Source of the DNA: JAAYCI01 sp964367945
GTDB taxonomy: Bacteria > Bacillota > Clostridia > Oscillospirales > Ruminococcaceae
Length of the DNA stretch: 6,604 nucleotides
Direction: 5' to 3'
Assembly: GCA_964367945.1 (NCBI GenBank)
Contig: CAYIZZ010000116.1
Span: 1-6,604, forward strand
Shown here: one piece after another, positions 1-4,456 of the stretch
Layout of the letters: each line of letters begins with the position of its first letter
Position numbering within the stretch: position 1 is the first letter of the stretch
The notes under the pieces: generated by a model
What the model was told of the DNA's origin: nothing
What the model saw: only the letters and a program-made list of their open reading frames with translations
Databases searched by the model: none
Program-made: the position numbers and the translations under genes

Positions 1-140
1 CCGCCGTTTTTTTTCAATATCGACCATTTCTCACACCTTGCCCGATACTGAACACAATGTAGCGGCACATCATATTTCTCGGCTAGTTTTAATTGCGTCA
101 CATCGCCATTTATATATTCTTCTTTCATTTTTTCCCACAC
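1..140 (-). CDS. Probable phage terminase small subunit, N-terminal part (cut by window edge)
   Basis: The minus-strand reading runs off the left edge, so only about 46 N-terminal residues are visible. The likely start is GTG at 138-140, with a full AGGAGG site at 152-157, 11 bases upstream. An in-frame ATG at 126-128 is too far from that site. The visible peptide is a helix-turn-helix segment, LKLAEKYDVPLHCVQYRARC followed by EKW. Its 'hydrophobic-A-E-K-Y-x-V-x-x-x-x-V-Q-x-R-x-x-x-E-K-W' pattern is typical of the DNA-binding N-terminus of YqaS-type terminase small subunits. These proteins bind the packaging site on phage DNA and recruit the large subunit. Lying directly after a DUF1492 regulator fits the usual start of a phage packaging module. 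It could also be another small HTH phage protein. The large subunit would be expected to the left, outside the window. Confidence 0.55.
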   Translation of the reverse strand, partial: MWEKMKEEYINGDVTQLKLAEKYDVPLHCVQYRARCEKWSILKKNG

Positions 141-198
141 CGATACACGCACCTCCTATTCACCACATCACCCACACTCGTCACGTCTTAAATCCCCA

Positions 199-232
199 CA
201 AAAAAAACGCACTCAGCATGTTTTCTGACGCG
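199..232 (-). terminator. Probable rho-independent terminator after the regulator gene
   Basis: Read on the minus strand, this is a hairpin with arms CGC(G)TCAG and CTGA(GT)GCG around an eight-base loop, followed at once by a run of eight T. The internal loop makes the stem imperfect. It would end leftward transcription from the DUF1492 gene before the terminase small-subunit gene, implying a separate promoter or antitermination for the latter. The surrounding stretch 141-376 has no convincing gene. Confidence 0.4.
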
Positions 233-237
233 TGTCA

Positions 238-257
238 TTGATATACACATATATCAA
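238..257. repeat. Perfect short inverted repeat in the regulator-terminase gap
   Basis: Arms TTGATATA and TATATCAA (8 of 8 complementary) flank a CACA loop. There is no following T-run, so it is not a terminator. The position between the late-type regulator and the terminase gene, and the dyad symmetry, suggest a protein-binding site. AT-rich palindromes of this size also occur by chance. Confidence 0.4.
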
Positions 258-376
258 ACGTCATCTTCACATGTTAAATACGCTTTTTTTAGCACTCACG
301 AAACCTTATTGCTATGTTTTAAATTGTTATGGTTCTGCTCACGGTACTTAAGTTCATGTCTCCTGTTTCTCTACTA

Positions 377-859
377 CTATTGTACCGCATCTTTATGTGA
401 CATTGTGTGCCATCTTTTTCTTTTATCAAGTATCGGTATACCGTTGTTTGTTGGCACGATTAACGCGTCCAGTGCCGCTGTGTGATGTCGCATCACTTGA
501 CGTGTACTGTATCCCATTTTATCAGCGATTTTACTGACCGGCATGTTTTCGATATATCGTATTTTCAGTACTTCTCGCCACATTACAAGGGGTAAGTTTT
601 CGATCGCTGTTTCAATCTGTGCACGAATAACATGTTGTGCGTTTATTTTCTCGGCTAAGTTTAGTTGTAGTTCTTCCATTTTTTCTACTGCGCGTACCAG
701 CCCGTTCACTGTCTGGGTTGATTTCGGCATATGTGTCAGGTTTGATGTCATTGCCACGCTTCGGCTTTTCCATCTCGTGATACTTTCTACTATCCGTTCA
801 ATCTCGTTATCTGATTCACTATATCTTCTAAGCCACGCTATTTTTTCGTCTCTATTCAT
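377..859 (-). CDS. DUF1492-family phage regulator with sigma-70 region 4-like HTH
   Basis: 160 residues from ATG at 857-859, which has an AGGTG ribosome site about seven bases upstream. The reading frame stays open further upstream, but that part falls in the flanking inverted repeat and has no better start. The N-terminal half (residues 1-85) is a long amphipathic, probably coiled-coil helix containing the MTSNLTHMPKS segment typical of DUF1492 proteins. Residues 90-131 form the sigma region 4-like HTH: LPLVMWREVLKIRYIENM, then SKIADKMGYSTRQVMRHHTAAL. Members sit just before terminase genes in clostridial and bacillal phages and are generally regarded as ArpU/RinA-like activators of late transcription. 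That role is inferred from family and context. The final 25 residues, rich in basic and polar residues, lie outside the domain. Confidence 0.82.
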   Translation of the reverse strand: MNRDEKIAWLRRYSESDNEIERIVESITRWKSRSVAMTSNLTHMPKSTQTVNGLVRAVEKMEELQLNLAEKINAQHVIRAQIETAIENLPLVMWREVLKIRYIENMPVSKIADKMGYSTRQVMRHHTAALDALIVPTNNGIPILDKRKRWHTMSHKDAVQ

Positions 860-900
860 TCCCTTCACCTCCCACTTCCCGCTTCCCGCTTTTTTGAAAA

Positions 901-1190
901 AAAGCTTGGCAAAAAACTCAATTAAAAACCCATGCATTTTCAAAAAAAGCTAGATAGAACATATAATAGAGTTACATTAAAACACAAAGCCTGCCCAGTT
1001 ACCGCGCTGCGCTTCGCTAGCGCTACTGCGTGTGCCGCCGGGCACAAAGCTTGGCAAAAAACTCAATTAAAAACCATACATTTTCAAAAAAAAGCTAGAT
1101 AAAACATATAATAGAATCATCTGAAAACACAAAACCTACCTAATCACCGCGCCGCGCTTCGCTGGCGCTACTGCGTGCACCGTTAGCTCC
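901..1190. repeat. Two tandem 145-bp repeat units with a conserved GC hairpin
   Basis: Unit 1 is 901-1045 and unit 2 is 1046-1190, roughly 80-85% identical by eye; differences are mostly transitions plus compensating one-base indels in A-runs. Each unit starts AAAGCTTGGCAAAAAACTC and is AT-rich. Each contains a GC-rich hairpin: arms GCGCT/AGCGC at 1004-1008/1019-1023 in unit 1, and GCGCC/GGCGC at 1149-1153/1164-1168 in unit 2. The closing pair changes from T-A to C-G, which preserves pairing. The function is not recognised. Confidence 0.8.
960..987 (-). promoter_or_regulatory. Possible leftward promoter for the DUF1492 gene
   Basis: On the minus strand, TTGTGT (982-987) and TATATG (960-965) are separated by 16 bases. 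The same boxes and spacing are kept in the other repeat unit (1127-1132 and 1105-1110) although the spacer sequence has diverged. The match to consensus is modest, and either copy could drive the regulator gene starting at 859. Confidence 0.25.
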
Positions 1191-1344
1191 ATCACAAATA
1201 TCGGCGCACATGTTTACGCATACCTCACAAAAAACCAAAGCATTTTGTATAAAATGCGTCATTGAAAGTTTTTGCCAAGCTTTTTTCAAAAAGCGTAATA
1301 ATGTCTTGACCTTAAAAATGTCTTGAGCTAAACCTAAAGCACGT

Positions 1345-2130
1345 TCAATTCACCAATCGATGGTTTTTATACCTATCAGGTGCCACATAAATCTGATACT
1401 CTTTACTCCGCTGATATATCCTACTTCCCAGCGCCTCATCCATATTCAATATCTCATCAATTGAAAACTCGCTTGAAATAATCGTCACGCAATCTTTTTG
1501 GTTATACCTTCTGTTCAACAGCTTAAACGCCGCTGCCAAATCCCCAGCCGACGCTGTCCTGTACGCATTTTTCGCACCATACGCATCCCTCGCAACCTTC
1601 AAAAAATCATCGATATACAATACATCCGCTTTCGCCCAATCCTCTAACCGCTTCACAAACCCGTCAGCATTCCCCTTAATCGAATCCGCGTGATCACTCC
1701 ACACCATATACTTCGCCATCCGCCCGGCATGCACCAGGCGATACAATATCGCAGAACACAAATGTGTTTTCCCACACCCCGGCTGCCCACCGATAAAAAA
1801 CCAATTCCCCGCCGGCTCTTCCGCAAACCTTTCAGCTTTTTCCTTCAGCTCAATCTGCCATTTTTCATACGCTACAAACTTTTCAAACTGCATCTCCTGC
1901 AACGCCGTCCCAAGCCCACTATGCTTAAAAATCAACATGTTATCATGTTTTTTCTTACACACGCAATCACGCACCATCGACGGCGTCACAAAATAAAACC
2001 GCTTACCGTGACACCACTCGCAATCATCTTCACGCCTAGGATCACACCTTTCGTTATGATACCTCACCTCTTCTTTTTCAGAGTCTGACAGTTGCAGAAA
2101 GCGTTGGTCCTTTTCCGGTTGCCACACCAT
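1345..2130 (-). CDS. dnaC: Phage DnaC-like helicase loader, AAA+ ATPase
   Basis: 261 residues from ATG at 2128-2130, preceded by a strong GGAGG site. The start lies inside the end of the replication gene (53-base overlap), so translation is probably coupled. A zinc-ribbon-like N-terminus has C37-x2-C40 and C56-x-C58, as in many phage DnaC proteins. The AAA+ core follows: Walker A GGQPGCGKT (114-122), Walker B VLYIDDF (170-176), sensor-1-like TIISSE (216-221), and a GSRIYQRS motif at 235-242 whose R237 is the likely arginine finger. DnaC/DnaI proteins load the replicative helicase onto origin DNA opened by an initiator; the partner here would be the host DnaB-type helicase, since no helicase gene is visible. 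IstB transposition ATPases share the fold, but the Cys-rich N-terminus and the phage replication neighbour favour a loader. Confidence 0.9.
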   Translation of the reverse strand: MVWQPEKDQRFLQLSDSEKEEVRYHNERCDPRREDDCEWCHGKRFYFVTPSMVRDCVCKKKHDNMLIFKHSGLGTALQEMQFEKFVAYEKWQIELKEKAERFAEEPAGNWFFIGGQPGCGKTHLCSAILYRLVHAGRMAKYMVWSDHADSIKGNADGFVKRLEDWAKADVLYIDDFLKVARDAYGAKNAYRTASAGDLAAAFKLLNRRYNQKDCVTIISSEFSIDEILNMDEALGSRIYQRSKEYQIYVAPDRYKNHRLVN

Positions 2131-2752
2131 TTTTATCCACCTCCTCATTTTCTTTAATGGCAAAAAGCCCTTGCCAACAATTAAATGTCGATTGCTCCAA
2201 TATTTGCTTTTGCATCTCTTCGTTTTCCGGCGCCAAACTTTTCAAGCGTTTCAACGCAATAATTTTCGCGTTTTCCGTCAACGGTTTTTTCAGCTTACTC
2301 CTCATCTCCACATACCCACGCCACTCGTGGCTTTTTACTATCTTGTCATTTATGACAAGATTTCTATCTTTCTTACCTTCTTTATTTGATGTTGCTTGCG
2401 TGTTAGGCGAATGTTGATGCTCTGTCGCTTGCGTGCCGATATCCTGATACTTGTCATACTTACACACGCTCACCATGGTATACTGCGCGCTCGGCTCCAG
2501 CTCAATCTCCCCGGTTTTCTTCAGCTTTTTCAGCACGGTACGCACCTGCTGCACCGATAACCCACACTCCTTCGCCAAATTATCCAAGCTAATCACACGC
2601 TGCCCACGCTTTATCACCACACCTTGCCATCTCGCCTGCTTGTAGTTTACCGTCAGTAGCAAATGCACAAACACCCTACACGTGTTCACATCACCATACC
2701 ACTCCCACTGCAGCAGCGACCGATACACCTTCACAAACCCATTTTCCATCAC
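2078..2752 (-). CDS. Phage replication protein, winged-helix replisome organizer type
   Basis: 224 residues from GTG at 2750-2752, with an alternative ATG one codon later. A GAGAGG site lies eight bases upstream of the GTG, and the start overlaps the stop of a tiny upstream ORF (ATGTGATG), suggesting coupling. Residues 1-45 (FVKVYRSLLQWEWYGD...) and the winged helix at about 48-105 (RGQRVISLDNLAKECGLSVQ, then VRTVLKKLKKTGEI) match the N-terminus of Gram-positive phage replisome organizers. A polar linker (106-140) leads to a conserved C-terminal segment, EWRGYVEMRSKLKKPLTENA through NCWQGLFAIK (143-200), found in clostridial phage replication proteins that precede DnaC. The protein is expected to bind the phage origin and recruit the helicase loader encoded next. 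A strong promoter at 3300-3328 probably drives it. Its first 27 bases are duplicated upstream by the 153-bp repeat. Confidence 0.82.
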   Translation of the reverse strand: MMENGFVKVYRSLLQWEWYGDVNTCRVFVHLLLTVNYKQARWQGVVIKRGQRVISLDNLAKECGLSVQQVRTVLKKLKKTGEIELEPSAQYTMVSVCKYDKYQDIGTQATEHQHSPNTQATSNKEGKKDRNLVINDKIVKSHEWRGYVEMRSKLKKPLTENAKIIALKRLKSLAPENEEMQKQILEQSTFNCWQGLFAIKENEEVDKNGVATGKGPTLSATVRL

Positions 2753-2820
2753 ATGCCTAGCCTCTCACCACGTGCCGCCCTCCTTTTCATCTTCACCCCT
2801 CGCTTTCCTATTTCAAGCAT
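2749..2820 (-). CDS. 23-residue basic ORF, copy nearest the replication gene
   Basis: ATG at 2818-2820 has an AGAGG site four bases upstream. The ORF ends in ATGTGATG, where its TGA overlaps the GTG/ATG start of the replication gene. The product is short and very basic (MLEIGKRGVKMKRRAARGER...), with no recognisable family. Its main role may be translational coupling into the replication gene, since its last codons cover that gene's ribosome site. It could be real or a by-product of the intergenic sequence. Confidence 0.35.
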   Translation of the reverse strand: MLEIGKRGVKMKRRAARGERLGM

Positions 2821-2827
2821 TTTTCCT

Positions 2828-2905
2828 CTACACATCGTTATATTCCCTTTCAAACACCACCCACAACTCGTCTGCGTCCACCTTCACAAACCCATTTTCC
2901 ATCAC
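2828..2905 (-). pseudogene. Chimeric ORF created at the duplication junction
   Basis: The second copy of the replication-gene start (GTG 2903-2905, then ATG 2900-2902) reads MENGFVKV, then crosses the junction in frame into the end of the upstream small protein, DADELWVVFEREYNDV, and stops. The result is a 25-residue hybrid with the initiation signals of one gene and the tail of the other. It is a structural consequence of the duplication and probably has no function, although it has the same start signals as the true replication gene and may be translated. Confidence 0.4.
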
Positions 2906-2973
2906 ATGCCTAGCCTCTCACCACGTGCCGCCCTCCTTTTCATCTTCACCCCTCGCTTTCCTATTTCAAGCAT
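2902..2973 (-). CDS. 23-residue basic ORF, duplicate copy
   Basis: Identical to the ORF at 2749-2820, because both lie in the perfect 153-bp duplication. ATG at 2971-2973 follows the stop of the 62-residue early gene by seven bases and has the same AGAGG site. Its stop overlaps the start of the chimeric junction ORF rather than that of the real replication gene. Confidence 0.3.
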   Translation of the reverse strand: MLEIGKRGVKMKRRAARGERLGM

Positions 2974-2980
2974 TTTTCCT

Positions 2981-3169
2981 CTACACATCGTTATATTCCC
3001 TTTCAAACACCACCCACAACTCGTCTGCGTCCACCTTCGCCTTTTCCGCCTCGGCCTCGCTCGCCGCCTCATACGCCATGTTTTGCGCCTGACACCACCT
3101 CTCATACGCACCCTCCACATGCGGCGGCCACCCTTCACTCACCAAGTTTTTATCCCACGCTTTTCTCAT
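2981..3169 (-). CDS. Small early phage protein of unknown function (62 residues)
   Basis: ATG at 3167-3169 has GAGG five bases upstream; a GTG two codons earlier is possible. The product is acidic and helical: MRKAWDKNLVSEGWPPHVEG, a Trp/Cys/Gln-rich stretch, then an Ala/Glu/Lys segment AYEAASEAEAEKAKVDADEL ending WVVFEREYNDV. I do not recognise a family. It is the first substantial ORF behind the strong leftward promoter and before the replication gene, the usual place for small phage early proteins. Its last 16 codons are copied again at 2828-2875 by the tandem duplication, but the gene itself is complete. The reverse strand is also open here, but it gives a low-complexity, His/Pro-rich translation that looks like an artefact of strand composition. 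Confidence 0.6.
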   Translation of the reverse strand: MRKAWDKNLVSEGWPPHVEGAYERWCQAQNMAYEAASEAEAEKAKVDADELWVVFEREYNDV

Positions 3170-3175
3170 ACCCAC

Positions 3176-3299
3176 CTCATTTCTCTGCTGCCACTTCCCC
3201 TAATAAATGTCGTTTCACGTCACATTCCACCTATACATTATTTATTAAATTTTCTGCTTCACCACCCCTAATTTTATTAATAATTTATTAATTAAACTA
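3176..3299 (-). other. Untranslated leader of the leftward early operon
   Basis: AT-rich sequence between the leftward promoter and the first clear early gene. It contains only tiny ORFs. The best is GTG 3216-3218 to TGA 3177-3179 (MKRHLLGEVAAEK if GTG is read as Met), with an AGGTGG site upstream and a stop close to the next gene's ribosome site. It is too short to call as a gene. Nothing else is recognised. Confidence 0.4.
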
Positions 3300-3399
3300 A
3301 TAATATCAACAAATTTTTAATATGTCAATAGATTTTTTCATATATTTTATCAAAAAACTAATATCTATTTACAATTGGTACAATATTAGATACGCTAAT
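3297..3399. promoter_or_regulatory. Candidate repressor operator region (CTAAT/ATTAG half-sites)
   Basis: The pentamer CTAAT or its complement occurs at 3297-3301, 3358-3362, 3385-3389 and 3395-3399. Two dyads result: ATTAG-ATACG-CTAAT at 3385-3399, and CTAATAT...ATATTAG at 3358-3389. The region lies between the repressor gene and the early promoter. A rightward promoter for the repressor probably lies here too, possibly TTTACA at 3367-3372 with a poor -10, but no box is convincing. Because the region is very AT-rich, some repeats may be chance. Confidence 0.35.
3300..3328 (-). promoter_or_regulatory. Strong leftward sigma-70 promoter of the phage early operon
   Basis: On the minus strand a perfect -35 TTGACA (3323-3328) is followed, after 17 bases, by -10 TATTAT (3300-3305, five of six to consensus), in an AT-rich setting. 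It points at the small early gene, the replication gene and dnaC. One CTAAT half-site (3297-3301) overlaps the -10 box, as expected for repression by the divergent repressor. Confidence 0.75.
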
Positions 3400-3450
3400 A
3401 AAAAAGAACAGGTTTGCTCAAAATTCTTTTTGCTAAGCGCTAAACCATCC

Positions 3451-3475
3451 CTCACCGATTGCTCGAACAGGTGAG
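3451..3475 (+). other. Leader hairpin just upstream of the repressor ribosome site
   Basis: CTCACC (3451-3456) and GGTGAG (3470-3475) pair perfectly around a 13-base loop, ending nine bases before the AAGGAG ribosome site at 3484-3489. It may tune repressor translation or act as a partial operator. No T-run follows, so it is not a terminator. Confidence 0.3.
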
Positions 3476-3494
3476 CTAAATGTAAGGAGAAAAA

Positions 3495-3887
3495 ATGGAG
3501 CGTATGAGATTTGACGCAAAGTCGGCCAACATTCTGCGTCGATTGCGGCAAAACAGCGGCCTCAGCCAGTACGAGCTGTGCCGTATGTTGTCGGTGTCGC
3601 AGGGCACTGTGTCCAACTGGGAGCGTGGCGAGCATGACATCGACAACGACTCTCTTTTAAAGTTATCTGAATATTTCGGGGTTTCCACCGACTACATTTT
3701 AAAAGGCGAGATGGCACAAAGCAGCCCCCTGCCAAAAATGACAGAGGGTCGCAAGTCTGATTTATTACATCTAGTCGATACTTTTAACGAGACGGAGGCC
3801 TCCCTTTTATACGATTTTGCTCAATTACTTTTGCGAACTCGCCTATTGCATCAAGGCTCGGGTCATCCTCCGCAAGACAGTAAATAA
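3495..3887 (+). CDS. Cro/CI-type HTH transcriptional repressor
   Basis: 130 residues from ATG with AAGGAG five to six bases upstream. Residues 11-71 form a standard HTH_3 (XRE) domain: ILRRLRQNSGLSQYELCRML, then SVSQGTVSNWERGEHDID and a closing LLKLSEYFGVSTDYILKG. The first HTH helices, with recognition helix SQGTVSNWERG, are fully conserved in pattern. A short linker leads to a helical tail (DLLHLVDTFNETEASLLYDF and beyond) of the kind used for dimerisation in short phage repressors; there is no LexA-like peptidase domain, so induction would not be by RecA-driven self-cleavage. Being divergent from a strong early promoter fits a lysogeny repressor. The last 104 bases overlap a convergent minus-strand ORF, and the final 15 residues look unlike the rest, so the tail may be altered. 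Confidence 0.88.
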   Translation: MERMRFDAKSANILRRLRQNSGLSQYELCRMLSVSQGTVSNWERGEHDIDNDSLLKLSEYFGVSTDYILKGEMAQSSPLPKMTEGRKSDLLHLVDTFNETEASLLYDFAQLLLRTRLLHQGSGHPPQDSK

Positions 3888-4032
3888 GCTGTTTCAGCAG
3901 TTCTTTTTTTGACGGTGGTTTTTCGTCCTGCTCTATTTGGGGCTTATTTTTTCCACCCTCGGCCCCAAAATCTTTCTTTATTTCGCCATCGATATCCATT
4001 ATACATATTAACCTTTCATATTCATTTTTCAT
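3784..4032 (-). CDS. Small hypothetical ORF convergent with the repressor
   Basis: 82 residues from ATG 4030-4032, which has AAGGA nine bases upstream. The frame extends to an ATG at 4081-4083 (99 residues), but that start has no ribosome site. The product is charged and helical: MKNEYERLICIMDIDGEIKK, a Lys/Gln/Glu-rich linker, then KKELLKQLIYCLAEDDPSLD and a basic end. No family is recognised. The AT-rich first half resembles the phage leader DNA in composition. The last 104 bases lie antisense to the repressor's C-terminus. Protein-like composition supports it; the weak start and overlap count against it. Confidence 0.35.
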   Translation of the reverse strand: MKNEYERLICIMDIDGEIKKDFGAEGGKNKPQIEQDEKPPSKKELLKQLIYCLAEDDPSLDAIGEFAKVIEQNRIKGRPPSR

Positions 4033-4084
4033 ATTTGGATATCCTTGATATGATTTCAGCCTTATATTTACATTATACGACATT

Positions 4085-4108
4085 GTAAGTTAAATAAAAA
4101 GAACTTAC
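4085..4108. repeat. Inverted repeat upstream of the convergent ORF
   Basis: GTAAGTT (4085-4091) and AACTTAC (4102-4108) are perfect inverted copies around ten bases. It lies directly upstream of the possible ATG at 4081-4083. It could be an operator or part of an element boundary; there is no T-run and no evident promoter. Confidence 0.3.
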
Positions 4109-4154
4109 CAACAATAATTTTTCGACAAAATTCGCCTTTTTTCTCATCAACACA

Positions 4155-4435
4155 CCAGCCATCCGATGCAATCCGAACCTGTGAATTTTTCACCCCACCA
4201 AAAAAAGCTCTATAGGCAAGAAAGTGCGGTGCCTTAAGGATGCCACCTTACAAAACGCACTTCCTTGTTATTAGAACTTTTGGCGATATGAAAAATCCAC
4301 AGAACCTATTTTTAGTAAATTTTGTGCTAGACAAGGCAGACGAGCGCGTAATACTTTTTGTATTGCAAGTGAGGATAACGCAGTATTGCGCATAAATTTA
4401 CCAAAAATAGGCGGGTTCGGATTACATCGGGTTGG
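4155..4435. mobile_element. Long palindromic MITE-like element, right arm interrupted
   Basis: The left arm begins at 4163 with CCGATGCAATCCGAACC and TGTGAATTTTTCA and continues through CCAAAA...CAAGAAAGTGCG to 4228. Its complement is found as AAGTGCG-pairing CGCACTT (4256-4262), then ...TTTTGG (4277-4282), TGAAAAATCCACAG (4289-4302) and, only after a 111-base gap, GGTTCGGATTACATCGG (4414-4430). Joining 4302 to 4414 restores an arm matching the left one almost base for base over about 30 bases, and more loosely over about 60. The whole unit would fold into a single long hairpin. No coding region is seen in 4084-4456. It lies just upstream of the nadE ribosome site. Confidence 0.65.
4303..4413. 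repeat. Palindromic REP-like element inserted in the larger palindrome
   Basis: The ends CCTATTTTTAGTAAATTT (4305-4322) and AAATTTACCAAAAATAGG (4394-4411) are inverted copies with 17 of 18 positions matching. Between them lies a looser inverted structure with a central hairpin (AATAC/GTATT around 4350-4363). The AAGGCAGACGAG...AACGCAGTATTGCGC composition reminds me of dispersed ~100-bp repeats in clostridial genomes, but that is memory, not a search result. It appears to split the right arm of the surrounding element. Confidence 0.6.
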
Positions 4436-4456
4436 CTACCCATTCAGGAGGACAAA

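Larger units (their letters stand above)
887..1295. other. Non-coding block bounded by inverted repeats (MITE-like or replication-associated)
   Basis: The left end (887-918) and right end (1267-1295) are near-perfect inverted copies built around TTGAAAAAA-AGCTTGGCAAAAA, differing only in homopolymer lengths. They enclose two tandem 145-bp units and about 75 bp of unique sequence. No credible coding region occurs on either strand across 860-1344. No target-site duplication is evident at the ends. The placement, directly downstream of the replication organizer and helicase-loader genes, would suit a phage replication origin. A small non-autonomous insertion is the alternative. Confidence 0.5.
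2726..3038. repeat. Perfect 153-bp tandem duplication
   Basis: Positions 2726-2878 and 2879-3031 are identical base for base, and the match continues seven more bases (CACCTTC) to 3038. CACCTTC is the only sequence present at the left boundary, the junction and the right boundary, so the duplication probably arose between two 7-bp microhomologies, one in the replication gene and one in the upstream small gene. The period is exactly 51 codons. Both flanking genes remain intact. Complete identity implies a very recent event, or an assembly artefact. Confidence 0.95.

Noticed and set aside
38..241. Plus-strand open frame opposite the terminase gene
   Set aside because: His/Pro-rich antisense translation, and the minus-strand reading has an AGGAGG site and an HTH pattern.
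319..357. 12-residue minus-strand ORF with AGGAG two bases before ATG
   Set aside because: The spacing is too tight and the peptide too short, with nothing recognisable in it.
543..953. Plus-strand open frame opposite the DUF1492 gene
   Set aside because: Ser/Phe/Ile-rich antisense translation with no ribosome site; the minus-strand gene has a clear family match.
901..1190. CRISPR array
   Set aside because: Only two long, diverged tandem units exist, with no short repeat-spacer alternation.
1300..1326. Direct repeat AATGTCTTGA, 17-base period, downstream of dnaC
   Set aside because: Only two copies of ten bases; too little to call iterons.
2663..3271. Long open frames on the plus strand opposite the early genes
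   Set aside because: The translations are low-complexity His/Pro/Ser/Phe-rich and contain the 51-residue duplication twice. They arise from the G-poor composition opposite real minus-strand genes and have no ribosome site.
3451..3475. tRNA-like or att-site reading of the GCTCGAAC segment in the repressor leader
   Set aside because: It lacks a T-arm GGTTCGA consensus, acceptor pairing and a CCA end; it is a simple hairpin.
3888..3910. Short hairpin and T-run just after the repressor stop, as a terminator
   Set aside because: GCTG-TTT-CAGC is only a four-pair stem, and the T-run starts two bases later; too weak to call, although it is in the right place.
4305..4411. Palindromes upstream of nadE as transcription terminators
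   Set aside because: No T-run follows on either strand at the ends, and the arm structure fits inserted repeats better.
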